Below, piece after piece: positions 52,930 through 61,860 of a stretch of DNA of 64,000 nt. The position numbers were made by a program, and so were the translations under genes. A model generated the notes under the pieces. It was not told the DNA's origin. It saw nothing but the letters and a program-made list of their open reading frames with translations, and did not search any database. This DNA is from JBNPEO01 sp050490315 (GTDB lineage: Bacteria; Actinomycetota; Actinomycetes; Actinomycetales; Micrococcaceae): positions 186,001 to 250,000 of the forward strand of contig NZ_JBNPEO010000002.1 of assembly GCF_050490315.1 (NCBI RefSeq), in the 5' to 3' direction. How positions within the stretch are numbered: position 1 is the stretch's first letter; the number at the start of each line of letters is the position of its first letter.

Positions 52930-53729
52930 GGATGCACCGTTCGTTGCGCTGGGCACTTGTTGAGGACAGCCGCCATGGCATCGTGCTCAGCAGGAGTAAC
53001 CCACAAGTGATAGGCGAACTTCACTGAGATTTGCCGTGCAACGTAATGGCAGCGAAATCGCTTATTGGATGGGAGCCACGAGGCAGCATCGGAGGCGCTT
53101 TTCTCCTGGTTGGCCGGACCATCTACGGCAATAAGGTTCACCGGGTCATTGGCTAAGGAAGCGCGCTGTCCGGGAGTCAACAATTGCGCACCGGTTTGCC
53201 ACGCATCGGATAGGGCAACCACATGGTCAATTTGCACACTCTTACTGCTCTGACTGCCTCGTTCAAAGAGGATGGTTGTGCCCGTGTAGGGATCACTCAG
53301 TAGGCCCGATGCCACTTGACACTTGGATGTGAGCGAGCTCTTGGTGAAGCTGACATTCAAAAAGTCCCGGCGGAGTACGTCATTGCGCGTGTCACAACCG
53401 TTGCGGTCCACATCCAGCCAGGCTTGACCAAAATTCTCCCGGTTATAGCCAGTACTCGGCGCACGTCCTTTAACCTCTAAGAGCGCCAAAACTTCCGTAG
53501 CCGAAGCGTCCTGAATAGCTCGCGGTGGAGTCACTTCTTTCATAAACGCTGCGTCGCGCACAGGTGCTGTTTCCGGCCCCGTGGATTGCGCATCAGCAAC
53601 GGCGAATTGGCCGGCAACAAAGAACCAAATGATCGTGCCCATCAATACCGCAGCAAAAACTGACACCGCTATGGCAGCGAACAATGACCTCCGCTGGCGT
53701 CTGCGGTAGGTTCTCCAATTAAGTGACAC
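52926..53729 (-). CDS. Secreted/membrane-anchored HNH nuclease (DUF1524)
   Basis: 267 residues from a GTG at 53729. A basic start and one transmembrane or signal helix (LFAAIAVSVFAAVLMGTIIWFFVAGQF) come first; the rest is extracytoplasmic. The nuclease core has the DHVVALSDAWQTGAQ and NLIAVDGPANQEKSASDAASWLP segments of GmrSD-type DUF1524 proteins, with further Cys residues suggesting disulfides. It may serve for nucleic-acid scavenging or competition. The gene is not near a toxin partner or immunity gene. Confidence 0.88.
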   Translation of the reverse strand: MSLNWRTYRRRQRRSLFAAIAVSVFAAVLMGTIIWFFVAGQFAVADAQSTGPETAPVRDAAFMKEVTPPRAIQDASATEVLALLEVKGRAPSTGYNRENFGQAWLDVDRNGCDTRNDVLRRDFLNVSFTKSSLTSKCQVASGLLSDPYTGTTILFERGSQSSKSVQIDHVVALSDAWQTGAQLLTPGQRASLANDPVNLIAVDGPANQEKSASDAASWLPSNKRFRCHYVARQISVKFAYHLWVTPAEHDAMAAVLNKCPAQRTVHP

Positions 53730-53842
53730 TCTGGCTCCCGAAAAATCAACGAACGATTCGCTGAAGAACTAGAGCCTACGCGGGTGCTCAGACAGACTGA
53801 CTTTTATCCACAGTGTTGCCAGCAAAAGCTGGTGAGGAGTAG

Positions 53843-53886
53843 TCGATGTGGAGGACAAGTCATGAACAACGAGTCCCCCACATCGA
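53843..53886. repeat. Inverted repeat near the small coiled-coil gene
   Basis: TCGATGTGG (53843-53851) and CCACATCGA (53878-53886), with an inner GAC/GTC, form a stem across a 16-20-nt loop. No clear T-tract follows on either strand, so I call it a repeat, not a terminator. Nearby, TTATCCACA at 53804-53812 matches the DnaA box; one copy is expected by chance. Confidence 0.4.
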
Positions 53887-53903
53887 GCTAACTTAACTAG
53901 AGG

Positions 53904-54095
53904 CTAGTTTTCTTTTTGAACCCGCTCTAGGTCAGTCTTAGCGGTAGCCAAAAGCTCTTCCAACTGGCTGACACGTTCGGGGCTCACGTGACCATCGGCC
54001 ACACCAGCTTTAGCCTCCGCCAACAGGCGCAAAGCTTCTTTGTGGTTGCTCTGCGCAACGTCGAGTGCATGTTCCAAAGTTGTTTCGTGTTCCAT
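53904..54095 (-). CDS. Small coiled-coil protein of unknown function
   Basis: 63 residues from the ATG at 54095 with GGAG just before; a TTG at 54146 would add 17 residues. The sequence is helical and charged (HALDVAQSNHKEALRLLAEAKAGV...VSQLEELLATAKTDLERVQ), with heptad-like leucines and no Cys or transmembrane part. It lies downstream of gapB with 76 bp between. I cannot assign a role. Confidence 0.6.
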   Translation of the reverse strand: MEHETTLEHALDVAQSNHKEALRLLAEAKAGVADGHVSPERVSQLEELLATAKTDLERVQKEN

Positions 54096-54171
54096 ATCTC
54101 CATGGTGCTCACTTTTGGTCACAAACACCACAGCCACACGGGCCAATTCTCATCTTTCATGAATCGGCCAG

Positions 54172-55614
54172 CTACACCACTGGATACGCTGGCGGGTTCA
54201 CGCCTGCCATTTCCTCCATCACACGAACAACCTGGCAGCTGTAACCAAACTCGTTGTCGTACCAAACGTAGAGGACAAGGTTGTTCTCGGTGGAAATGGT
54301 TGCAAGACCATCAACAATTCCTGTCCGGCGCGATCCCACAAAGTCAGTGGAAACTACCTCGGGGGAATCGATGTAGTCGATCTGTTTACGCAACGGCGAG
54401 TGCAAGGACATGATCCGGAGGTAGTCGTTGACTTCTTCCTTGGTGGTGGCCTTTTCCAAGGTGAGGTTCAGGATTGCCATAGAAACGTCTGGTGTGGGTA
54501 CGCGGATGGAGTTACCGGTCAATTTACCCACAAGTTCCGGGAGGGCCTTGGCAACGGCCTTCGCCGCACCCGTCTCGGTGATAACCATGTTCAACGCCGC
54601 TGAGCGTCCTCGACGGTCTCCCTTGTGGAAGTTGTCAATCAGGTTCTGATCATTCGTAAAAGAGTGCACTGTTTCAACGTGCCCGTGGACCACTCCATAA
54701 CGATCGTTAATGGCTTTAAGCACAGGGGTGATCGCGTTGGTGGTGCATGAGGCAGCAGTGATGATCCGGTCTGAATCGGCAATGCTGCCGTGGTTGATGC
54801 CGTGGACAATATTCTTCAGCTCGCCCTTACCGGGCGCCGTGAGAAGTACCCGTGCCACACCCTTGCTCTGCAAGTGCTGAGAGAGTCCCTCAGCATCGCG
54901 CCAGCGGCCGGTATTATCCACCACAAGCGCGTCATGGATGCCGTAGGCGGTGTAGTCGACGGCGGCTGGGTTATCGGCGTAAATCACCTGAATGCCCACA
55001 CCGTTAGCGGTGATGGTATTTGCTTCTTCGTCCACTTGGATGGTGCCTTCAAAAGACCCATGGACTGAATCACGGCGCAGCAAACTGGCACGCTTGGACA
55101 GGTCATTCTCGGCACCGCGGCGGACCACTACGGCACGCAAACGAAGCCCATGACCCCCACCAGCCTTTTCAATCAACAGACGTGCCAGCAAGCGGCCAAT
55201 GCGTCCAAAGCCATAGAGCACAACGTCGGTGCTGGTGCGCTTGTCTGCGCCACGCTGGCCAACTACTTCAGCCAGTTCTGCTTTCAGAAAATCTTCAAGG
55301 GAACGGCCCGCCCCGTCAGTGTGGAACTTCTCGTTGAGCCGTGCAATATCAATGGCGGCAGCGCCCAGATCCAAGCTGTCCAGAGTTTGCAGCAGTGGCA
55401 GTGTTTCCTCAAGCGGAAGCTCGGCTTGGCTCATGCGGCGAGCGAAGCGGTGCGCCTTGAGGATGTTCATTGTGGACTTGTTAATGAGGCTACGACCGTG
55501 GATGCTGGTCACCACATTGTTGTCCCGGTATAGGCGGCCAATCACCGGGATCATGGCCTCGGCGAGGGCTTCGCGGCCCTTCCATTGCTCGAACGAATCA
55601 GACGTCTGGGTCAC
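54172..55614 (-). CDS. gapB: Glyceraldehyde-3-phosphate dehydrogenase, long (GapB-type)
   Basis: 480 residues from the GTG at 55614 with AAAGG at 7 bp; an ATG five codons earlier has no ribosome site. The GAPDH core has the cofactor loop VVLYGFGRIGRLLARL, the catalytic cysteine in ASCTTNAITP (near residue 287), the His of HSFTNDQNLID and NEFGYSCQVV. An N-terminal 125-residue extension sets it apart from glycolytic GapA. Corynebacterium GapB has the same build and prefers gluconeogenesis with NADP; this direction is inference here. Confidence 0.95.
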   Translation of the reverse strand: MTQTSDSFEQWKGREALAEAMIPVIGRLYRDNNVVTSIHGRSLINKSTMNILKAHRFARRMSQAELPLEETLPLLQTLDSLDLGAAAIDIARLNEKFHTDGAGRSLEDFLKAELAEVVGQRGADKRTSTDVVLYGFGRIGRLLARLLIEKAGGGHGLRLRAVVVRRGAENDLSKRASLLRRDSVHGSFEGTIQVDEEANTITANGVGIQVIYADNPAAVDYTAYGIHDALVVDNTGRWRDAEGLSQHLQSKGVARVLLTAPGKGELKNIVHGINHGSIADSDRIITAASCTTNAITPVLKAINDRYGVVHGHVETVHSFTNDQNLIDNFHKGDRRGRSAALNMVITETGAAKAVAKALPELVGKLTGNSIRVPTPDVSMAILNLTLEKATTKEEVNDYLRIMSLHSPLRKQIDYIDSPEVVSTDFVGSRRTGIVDGLATISTENNLVLYVWYDNEFGYSCQVVRVMEEMAGVNPPAYPVV

Positions 55615-55680
55615 AGAACAACCTTTCATACGGGTACGTCGTCGTACCCACTTTCTTGCCGCGAGCGCCGTCGGGCATCA

Positions 55681-55714
55681 AAAAACCGCCGGCTGCGAAC
55701 GCAGACCCGGCGGG
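55681..55714 (-). terminator. Terminator of rnpB
   Basis: On the minus strand, CCGCCGG pairs with CCGGCGG around an inner CTGCG/CGCAG hairpin, then T6 (55681-55686). It lies 90 bp past the RNase P RNA 3' end. Confidence 0.82.
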
Positions 55715-55804
55715 AGAACATCTACGTTCATTACCATCCTAGGGTGGCTTACGGAGGCCCCACGACACCTGGCGGGTGACTTCACTCACACACGGCTGGT
55801 GGTT

Positions 55805-56196
55805 GGATGGGTTGGCCTATGAGCCGGGTTCTGTCATCCGGCGCAGTTTCCCGCACCAGAGTAGCGATCATCCATCTAGGACCGTTGTTACCAACGGCCT
55901 CGAGCAGCCTACCCAAACGCTCGGGCGAGCAGCCCTCAAACGCGTTCTGTCTGGCCTTGCTCCGAGTGGGGTTTACCTAGCCTTCCCGGTCACCCGGGAA
56001 GCTGGTGGTCTCTTACACCACCGTTTCACCCTTACCTCCAGTGCTGTGAACAGCACGGCGGCGGTCTATTTTCTGTGGCACTAGCCTGCGGGTTTCCCCG
56101 AGTGGGCGTTACCCACCACTCTGCTCTGCGGAGCCCGGACTTTCCTCGGCGCTTGTTCTAGGAACAAACAACGCGATCGCCCAGCCAACCCATCCG
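55805..56196 (-). ncRNA. rnpB: RNase P RNA, bacterial class A
   Basis: About 392 nt. The 5' end GGATGGGTTGG and the 3' end CCAACCCATCC form helix P1. The universal CR-I stretch GAGGAAAGTCCGGGCTCC is near 56133-56151, and the CR-V part with the CCGGCTCATAGGCC end, holding the tRNA-CCA contact loop, is near 55815-55830. It cuts 5' leaders of tRNA precursors, including those in this window. A -10 TAGACT lies at 56204-56209, 8 bp before the start. Confidence 0.96.
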
Positions 56197-56203
56197 CGAA
56201 CCA

Positions 56204-56209
56204 GTCTAG
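56204..56209 (-). promoter_or_regulatory. Candidate -10 box of rnpB
   Basis: TAGACT on the minus strand, with the RNA starting 8 bp downstream, the spacing of a true -10 box. The -35 is not well conserved. The same hexamer sits before the ileS leader and before tRNA-Pro. Confidence 0.5.
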
Positions 56210-56249
56210 TGCCCACCACGGTGCGGACCTGCACGGTTAGGATCTAACG

Positions 56250-57008
56250 GTGCTGATTTTGCTTCCACCCTCAGAAGGTAAAACCCCGCCAGTCTCCGGC
56301 GAACCCGTCCAATGGGATGAATTGGGGTTCCCTGACCTCAACCCGGACCGCGCGCACGTACTTGACGCTCTGGGAACGGTGAGTGCACATGAGGATGCGC
56401 TAGCGCTTCTCGGCGTGGGAGCTTCCTTGGTGTCCGACGTCGACCGAAACACCCGCTTGCACCGGGAGCCGGCCGCCCCGGCCCACCAGATTTATTCTGG
56501 CGTTTTGTACGATGCCTTGGGTTACGCCCGGATGACTCCGGTACAAAAACGACGCGCGGATGAGACAGTGCTGGTCATTTCCGCTTTGTGGGGTGCTTTG
56601 CGTTTCACCGATGCGGTACCTGCCTACCGTTTGTCCATGGGCACGGCGCTGCCAGGCTTGGGCAGGATGTCCAGTTTTTGGAAACCACGGCTGAGCGCGG
56701 TACTTCAGGATTTGCCGGGGGCCGGGTTGATGGTGGATTGCCGTTCGAGTAGTTACACCGCGGCGTGGCCAGCACCACCGGCGCGTACCGTCGTCGTTAA
56801 TGTATTCACCGAAGCAGCAGGCAAACGAACGGTAGTCAGTCACTCGGCTAAACACACTCGCGGTGAGTTGGCCAGGCACTTGCTAACGCGCCGTGGCTCT
56901 GCCCCCGAAACCCCCAAATCGCTCTTGAAGGCTGCGTCTACTCGGTGGCGCTGTGAGCTGCTTGAGGGTTCAGAACGCAAACCTCACGCGTTGAACATCA
57001 TCCTCTAA
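56250..57008 (+). CDS. yaaA: Peroxide stress protein YaaA (UPF0246)
   Basis: 252 residues from a GTG at 56250. The UPF0246 start MLILLPPSEGKT is exact, with LVISALWGALRFTDAVPAYRLSMG and VVNVFTEAAGKRTVVSHSAKHTRGELARHL further on. In E. coli YaaA limits free iron under H2O2. It faces rnpB back-to-back. The ribosome site is weak. Confidence 0.94.
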   Translation: MLILLPPSEGKTPPVSGEPVQWDELGFPDLNPDRAHVLDALGTVSAHEDALALLGVGASLVSDVDRNTRLHREPAAPAHQIYSGVLYDALGYARMTPVQKRRADETVLVISALWGALRFTDAVPAYRLSMGTALPGLGRMSSFWKPRLSAVLQDLPGAGLMVDCRSSSYTAAWPAPPARTVVVNVFTEAAGKRTVVSHSAKHTRGELARHLLTRRGSAPETPKSLLKAASTRWRCELLEGSERKPHALNIIL

Positions 57009-57032
57009 CTCCGTTATATTTCGACGGCTGGT

Positions 57033-57770
57033 CTAGTTCCATTCAGCGGAGCGGACCAGAACGCAACCGGAGTCAGGGCAGAAAACTACCTCGTCTTCGG
57101 GAGCGTTTTTGATCTCGGCCAAGTCGCCGGGGCTCAATTGCATACCCGAACCTTCTGAGCGGCCGTGGAACAAGCGGGCAGCGCCTACACCTCGCTTGGC
57201 GAGTGTCTTCTCATAAATAGCCAGAAGTGCCGGTTCAACAGTGGCTGCGAATTCTTCCCGGCTGGAGGTGACAGTTGCCCGCTCAGTGGAGATAGCGGCC
57301 AACTGTCCGTCCACGTCAGCGCGGATTCCGGTCAGCGATTCGGTGATCTGATCAACGATCTGCTGCTGTGCTTCTTGTTTTTCTTTGAGCCCTTCAAGGC
57401 GCTCCATTACTTCTAGCTCAACGTCTTCAAGGTCCGAGCGGCGGCGGTTCAAGGAGGCGATGTCCGTTTGAAGCGCCATCAGGTCTTTGGACAATCCGGT
57501 GCCGCTATTGAGCTTGGCTTCGTCGCGAGAAATACGAGTAGCCACAAGTTCAACATCGGCTTCAGCCTTTTTGAGCTCAACGCTGGCGTCGTGAACGGCA
57601 GTTGCGGCGGCGGTCTGCTCGCTTCGGGCTACAGACAACGCAGAATTCAGATCAACCAGCCGGGGGTCTGCTTCTAGTGTGCGGCGTTGGTTCTCCAATG
57701 ACTTGAGCCGGGCGTCAAAGCCCTGAAGTTCAAGTAGTTTCAACTGTTCTGCTGCGGGTGCCTTGGCCAC
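57033..57770 (-). CDS. Coiled-coil protein with degenerate C4-type zinc ribbon
   Basis: 245 residues from a GTG with GGAGG upstream. Residues 1-190 form a long coiled coil (LKSLENQRRTLEADPRLVDL...EEKEAQ-type heptads). The family's C-terminal zinc ribbon keeps only the second pair, CPDSGC; the first CxxC is replaced by FHGRSEGSG. This suggests zinc is not bound in the usual way. Nif3 lies just upstream, as in most actinobacteria, pointing to a joint role. It may act as a nucleic-acid-binding or scaffold protein, but that is open. Confidence 0.88.
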   Translation of the reverse strand: MAKAPAAEQLKLLELQGFDARLKSLENQRRTLEADPRLVDLNSALSVARSEQTAAATAVHDASVELKKAEADVELVATRISRDEAKLNSGTGLSKDLMALQTDIASLNRRRSDLEDVELEVMERLEGLKEKQEAQQQIVDQITESLTGIRADVDGQLAAISTERATVTSSREEFAATVEPALLAIYEKTLAKRGVGAARLFHGRSEGSGMQLSPGDLAEIKNAPEDEVVFCPDSGCVLVRSAEWN

Positions 57771-57878
57771 ACTTACCTCCTATTAACGCCGAGTAGGTCC
57801 TCGTACGCTGTATCGACTCTAGCGCCTGAGCTGCCCAGCTGCTGCGCTCTGCTAGGGCGGTTCCCGCACCTGCTCGGT

Positions 57879-58742
57879 TTAGCCCGGCGTCAGAATGAAG
57901 TCCCACGGATCGCTATTGGTGGTGCTGACTTCAATTTCAACGTTGTGGCCCTGATCGGTTAATACGTTTTCGAGCGCCTGAGCCGCCACCGGAAGCCACA
58001 GCCATTCTGAGGCAAAGTGCGAGACGTCAATCAGGTACGGCCGATCATTGGTGGCGTTCTCGCGGGCCTCGGACGCGGGGTGGTGACGCAAGTCCGCTGT
58101 GATGTAAACATCGGCACCTGAGGCGGTAACGGCGTCGAACAGGCTGTCTCCAGCACCACCGCACAAGGCGACGCGGCGAATCAGCCCGTCCCGGTCCCCG
58201 GCCACACGAACACCGCCTGCCACGGCCGGCAGCAGCCCATAAACCTTTGCAGCAAAATCGCCCAAACTCATGAGGTCCTCAAGGTCCCCCACCCGGCCAA
58301 TACCTTCTTCGGGGAGTCCTTGGGTCGCTGCGCTGAGCGGTTCCACGTCTTGGAGGCCAAGCGCATCCGCCAGAACATCGGAAACACCTCCGACGGCGGC
58401 ATCACCGTTGGTGTGGACCGTCAGTAGAGCCGTTCCAGACTCAATCAAGCGGTGCACGGCACGGCCCTTGGCGCTGACGGCAGCCACCGAATTCACGCCT
58501 TTAAGTAAGAGCGGGTGGTGAGTGATCAGTAGGTCAGCGCCAGCCGCGATGGCGTCTTCGATCACAGCAGAGGTGGGGTCAACGGCGAAGCAAATCTTTT
58601 TAATTTCTTGGCCCGGGTGTCCCGATACCAGCCCTACTTTGTCCCACGACTCGGCCAGAGATTCGGGCCATAGCTCTTCAACGGCCAAGAGGATTTCGCC
58701 GAGCGTTGTAACGCGCTCTGGGTCCTGGGTCACAGATTCCAT
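57879..58742 (-). CDS. Nif3-like dinuclear metal centre protein
   Basis: 287 residues of the Nif3/YbgI (DUF34) family. Metal-binding stretches ITHHPLLLKGV, LLTVHTNGDAA (usual form is HTNxD) and the C-terminal VSHFASEWLWLP. It forms a toroid, with suggested GTP cyclohydrolase-related or hydrolase activity. It lies upstream of the coiled-coil/zinc-ribbon gene, 108 bp apart. Confidence 0.92.
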   Translation of the reverse strand: MESVTQDPERVTTLGEILLAVEELWPESLAESWDKVGLVSGHPGQEIKKICFAVDPTSAVIEDAIAAGADLLITHHPLLLKGVNSVAAVSAKGRAVHRLIESGTALLTVHTNGDAAVGGVSDVLADALGLQDVEPLSAATQGLPEEGIGRVGDLEDLMSLGDFAAKVYGLLPAVAGGVRVAGDRDGLIRRVALCGGAGDSLFDAVTASGADVYITADLRHHPASEARENATNDRPYLIDVSHFASEWLWLPVAAQALENVLTDQGHNVEIEVSTTNSDPWDFILTPG

Positions 58743-58840
58743 AGCCTTATTTCTACAGTATTTTCCCAGTTCCGCAGCATTTCTCAGTGGCTTTGGGGGC
58801 GCTGGGGAATCTTCTGGGCCCTCTAACCATTAAGAAGACC

Positions 58841-59365
58841 ATGGAGACTTTTGTTTTGGCTGGTGGCTGCTTTTGGTGCCTAGACGCCGTGTATCAAAAA
58901 ACGGTAGGCGTGCAATCGGTAATTTCGGCGTATACGGGCGGCGCCATGGAGAATCCTGACTACTACAGCGTGTGTTCTGGGACCACTGGTCATGCCGAAG
59001 TAGTGGCTGTGACTTTTGATCCCGAACAGGTTCCTGAGGACGTCATTTTGGACATGTTTTTTGCCCTGCATGACCCCACTACTTTGAATCGCCAGGGCTA
59101 TGACGTAGGCACCCAGTACCGGTCCGCCATGTTTTATAGCTCCCCCGAGCAGCGAGAGCTTTTTGCCGCGGCGATTAACCGAAACCAAGCCCTGTGGTCA
59201 GCGCCAATCGTCACTGAGTTGACCCCGCTGGGCGTGGTGTACGAAGCCGAGGCAATCCACCAGGACTACTTCGCAAAATTCCCCGAGCAGGGCTATTGCC
59301 AAGTGATCATTAACCCCAAGCTCGCCAAGGCTCGGAAATATTACTCTGCATGGCTCCGGGCTTAG
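58841..59365 (+). CDS. msrA: Peptide methionine sulfoxide reductase MsrA
   Basis: 174 residues from the ATG at 58841; an earlier ATG adds an unrelated 18 residues. METFVLAGGCFWC carries the catalytic Cys10 in GCFWC, then GxTGHAEVVAVTFDP. The C-terminus has just one more Cys in EQGYCQVIINPK, so resolution must run through C13 or that one. MsrA repairs (S)-methionine sulfoxide. It precedes cysK by 64 bp. Confidence 0.95.
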   Translation: METFVLAGGCFWCLDAVYQKTVGVQSVISAYTGGAMENPDYYSVCSGTTGHAEVVAVTFDPEQVPEDVILDMFFALHDPTTLNRQGYDVGTQYRSAMFYSSPEQRELFAAAINRNQALWSAPIVTELTPLGVVYEAEAIHQDYFAKFPEQGYCQVIINPKLAKARKYYSAWLRA

Positions 59366-59429
59366 CACTCACCAGCCAGCATCGCTAAGCTGACCCCAGT
59401 ATTTCTACCGAAGAGATAGGCAAAGATTC

Positions 59430-60365
59430 ATGGCACGGATTTACGACGACGTCACTCAGCTGATCGGCGGCACTCCCCTCGTGCGCCTGAACCGCCTCAC
59501 CGAAGGCCTCGAGGCCACCGTTGCGGTCAAGCTTGAGTTCTACAACCCGGCGAACAGCGTTAAGGACCGTATTGGTGTGGCGATTGTTGATGCCGCCGAG
59601 AAGTCCGGCGCGCTCAAGCCCGGCGGAACCATTGTTGAAGGAACTTCCGGTAACACCGGTATTGCTTTGGCTCTTGTTGGTGCTGCTCGCGGTTACAAGG
59701 TTGTCCTGACCATGCCTGAGACCATGTCCACCGAGCGTCGCGTTATGCTGCGTGCCTATGGTGCTGAGATTGTCTTGACCCCCGGTTCCGAAGGTATGCG
59801 CGGCGCCGTTGAGAAGGCTCAGGAGATTGTGGCCAACACGGAGAACTCCGTTTGGGCTCAGCAGTTCGCCAACCAGGCCAACCCTGAGATTCACCGCACC
59901 ACCACCGCCGAGGAAATCTGGGCTGACACTGACGGTGCCGTTGACATCTTTGTTGGTGGCGTTGGCACCGGCGGAACCATCACCGGTGTGGGCCAGGTCC
60001 TCAAAGAACGCAAGCCCAGCGTGCAGATCGTTGCCGTTGAGCCGAAGGACTCCCCCATCTTGAACGGCGGATCCCCGGGTCCCCACAAGATTCAGGGTTT
60101 GGGCGCTAACTTCATCCCCGAGGTTCTGGACACTAACGTCTATGACGAAGTTCTTGACGCAACCATTGAAGACTCCGTGGCTACAGCCCGTGCCTTGGGA
60201 ACTCAGGAAGGTATCCTCGGCGGTATCTCTTCTGGCGCGGCAGTTTGGGGCGCTTTGGAGCTTGCTAAGCGCCCGGAAAACAAGGGCAAACTGATTGTTG
60301 CAGTGGTTCCAGACTTCGGCGAACGCTACATTTCAACAGTCTTGTTCGACGACATCCGAGGCTAA
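59430..60365 (+). CDS. cysK: Cysteine synthase A (O-acetylserine sulfhydrylase)
   Basis: 311 residues of PLP fold type II. K45 in NPANSVKDR binds PLP; EGTSGNTGIALALVGAARGY and VGTGGTITGVGQVLKE bind the phosphate and substrate. CysK joins sulfide to O-acetylserine. It is 42 bp before cysE, giving the two final steps of cysteine synthesis as an operon. The codon use is biased toward C/T-ending preferred codons, suggesting high expression. Confidence 0.97.
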   Translation: MARIYDDVTQLIGGTPLVRLNRLTEGLEATVAVKLEFYNPANSVKDRIGVAIVDAAEKSGALKPGGTIVEGTSGNTGIALALVGAARGYKVVLTMPETMSTERRVMLRAYGAEIVLTPGSEGMRGAVEKAQEIVANTENSVWAQQFANQANPEIHRTTTAEEIWADTDGAVDIFVGGVGTGGTITGVGQVLKERKPSVQIVAVEPKDSPILNGGSPGPHKIQGLGANFIPEVLDTNVYDEVLDATIEDSVATARALGTQEGILGGISSGAAVWGALELAKRPENKGKLIVAVVPDFGERYISTVLFDDIRG

Positions 60366-60407
60366 ATATTTAGCACTGCAAGACTCCTCTGCTGTAGAAA
60401 GGTCCTT

Positions 60408-60983
60408 GTGACTTTTTTCGCAAGACTCAAAGAAGATCTCGACGCCGCCCGGTCCCACGACCCGGCGGCTCGAGGTTCTTTTGAGAACTTTTTCGCCTAC
60501 CCCGGACTACACGCCATTTGGGTACATCGCTTGACTCATCGCATGTGGCAAAACCCTGCGCTACGGTTCCCCGCTCGGCTTTTGTCCCAACTGGCACGCT
60601 TCACTACCGGAATTGAGATCCACCCTGGCGCCACCGTTGGCCGGCGGTTTTTTATTGACCACGGTATGGGGGTGGTCATCGGCGAAACAGCCGAAATCGG
60701 TGAAGACGTGATGATCTATCACGGAGTTACCCTGGGCGGCCGATCGCTAGCCAAGGTCAAGCGTCATCCTACGATCGGCAATCGGGTGACCATTGGTGCC
60801 GGCGCCAAAGTATTGGGCCCCATCTATATTGGTGACGATTCAGCGATTGGCGCTAACGCCGTCGTAGTTAAAGACGCACCGGCCGAGTCCATTCTCACCG
60901 GAATCCCCGCTACGTCCCGGCACCGTGACGCAACGCGTGAACGGAAACCCGCGGTGGACCCGGCCGAGTACTACTACATTTAG
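60408..60983 (+). CDS. cysE: Serine O-acetyltransferase (short, EpsC-type)
   Basis: 191 residues from a GTG at 60408 with AGAAAGG upstream. The left-handed beta helix hexapeptide repeats run from IEIHPGATVGRRFFIDHGMGVVIGETAEIGEDVMIYHGVTLGG to GAGAKVLGPIYIGDDSAIGANAVV. It makes O-acetylserine for CysK. The C-terminus ends YYYI, an aromatic tail with a final Ile that could insert into the CysK active site to form the synthase complex. The 3' end overlaps the convergent SDR by 4 bp. Confidence 0.96.
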   Translation: MTFFARLKEDLDAARSHDPAARGSFENFFAYPGLHAIWVHRLTHRMWQNPALRFPARLLSQLARFTTGIEIHPGATVGRRFFIDHGMGVVIGETAEIGEDVMIYHGVTLGGRSLAKVKRHPTIGNRVTIGAGAKVLGPIYIGDDSAIGANAVVVKDAPAESILTGIPATSRHRDATRERKPAVDPAEYYYI

Positions 60984-61822
60984 CGCTTGGCGCGGGCAAG
61001 CCGCGTAAACACCATCCATAACAGCGAGTCAAAAGCCCGGTCAGGCAAAACTTGGCGTAGGAACAATATGGCCTTGGCTCCCTTGCCTACCGGATAGCGG
61101 GTTTTGGGGCGGTTTGCCGTGGCAGCATGCACGATTGCTTGGGCCACCACGGCCGCAGGCGTTGACATGGACGTCCCGGATGTTGAAGCCAAGGCTGCAG
61201 CAACTATGTTCGCTTGTTTGCCGTAGGGGCCGTCAGCTGAATTTTGGGTCAAGCTTGCTGCAGCAATTTTTCCCCACTCACTCGCTGTGCCTGCTGGCTC
61301 AATGATGGAGACCATAATCCCGTGCGGTTTGAGCTCTAAACGTAGAGCGTCTGACATGCCTTCAACGGCGAATTTGGTGCCGTGGTACCACGATCCAAGA
61401 GGTTCATACATTTTGCCGCCGATGGACGAAACGTTAATAATCCGTCCGTGACCGGCCTTGCGCATGCTGGGCAAAACGAGTGCTGTTATACGGGCCAGCC
61501 CAAATACGTTCACCTCAAATTGACGCCGCCCCTCGTCCAGCGGCACCTCTTCGAGTGAGCCGAAGGTTCCGTACCCTGCATTGTTGACCAAAACGTCGAT
61601 CCCGCCTTCCGCGTCCACAATCTGCGCAATGGCACCGGAGACGGACTCTTCATCAGTGACGTCTAAGGACAAAACGTGGATCCCAAGCTCGGCCAAAGGC
61701 GCCATCAGTTCGGTGCGGCGGGCACCTGCGTAGACGCTAAAGCCTTGCAGCTTCAACGCCTTAGCTGCCTCGAATCCAATGCCCGTTGATGCGCCGGTAA
61801 CAAGTACGGTTTTGCTTTTCAT
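60980..61822 (-). CDS. Short-chain dehydrogenase/reductase
   Basis: 280 residues. VLVTGASTGIGFEAAKAL, the VYAGARR arginine pair indicating NADP, VLVNNAGYG, and the S-Y-K triad (NVSSIGGKMYEPLGSWYHGTKFAVEG) are intact. Classical SDR, akin to oxidoreductases of lipids or ketones. The C-terminus has a hydrophobic helix (FDSLLWMVFTRLARAKR) that may sit at the membrane. No operon partner; the substrate is unknown. Confidence 0.88.
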   Translation of the reverse strand: MKSKTVLVTGASTGIGFEAAKALKLQGFSVYAGARRTELMAPLAELGIHVLSLDVTDEESVSGAIAQIVDAEGGIDVLVNNAGYGTFGSLEEVPLDEGRRQFEVNVFGLARITALVLPSMRKAGHGRIINVSSIGGKMYEPLGSWYHGTKFAVEGMSDALRLELKPHGIMVSIIEPAGTASEWGKIAAASLTQNSADGPYGKQANIVAAALASTSGTSMSTPAAVVAQAIVHAATANRPKTRYPVGKGAKAILFLRQVLPDRAFDSLLWMVFTRLARAKR

Positions 61823-61860
61823 CAGATTCCTAAGGAGTCATGGGATAGTGCCTTAACCAT

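Noticed and set aside
53804..53812. TTATCCACA as part of an origin of replication
   Set aside because: A single box with no cluster, no AT-rich unwinding element and no dnaA/dnaN nearby.
55776..56084. 102-codon plus-strand frame across rnpB
   Set aside because: It is the antisense of the structured RNase P RNA.
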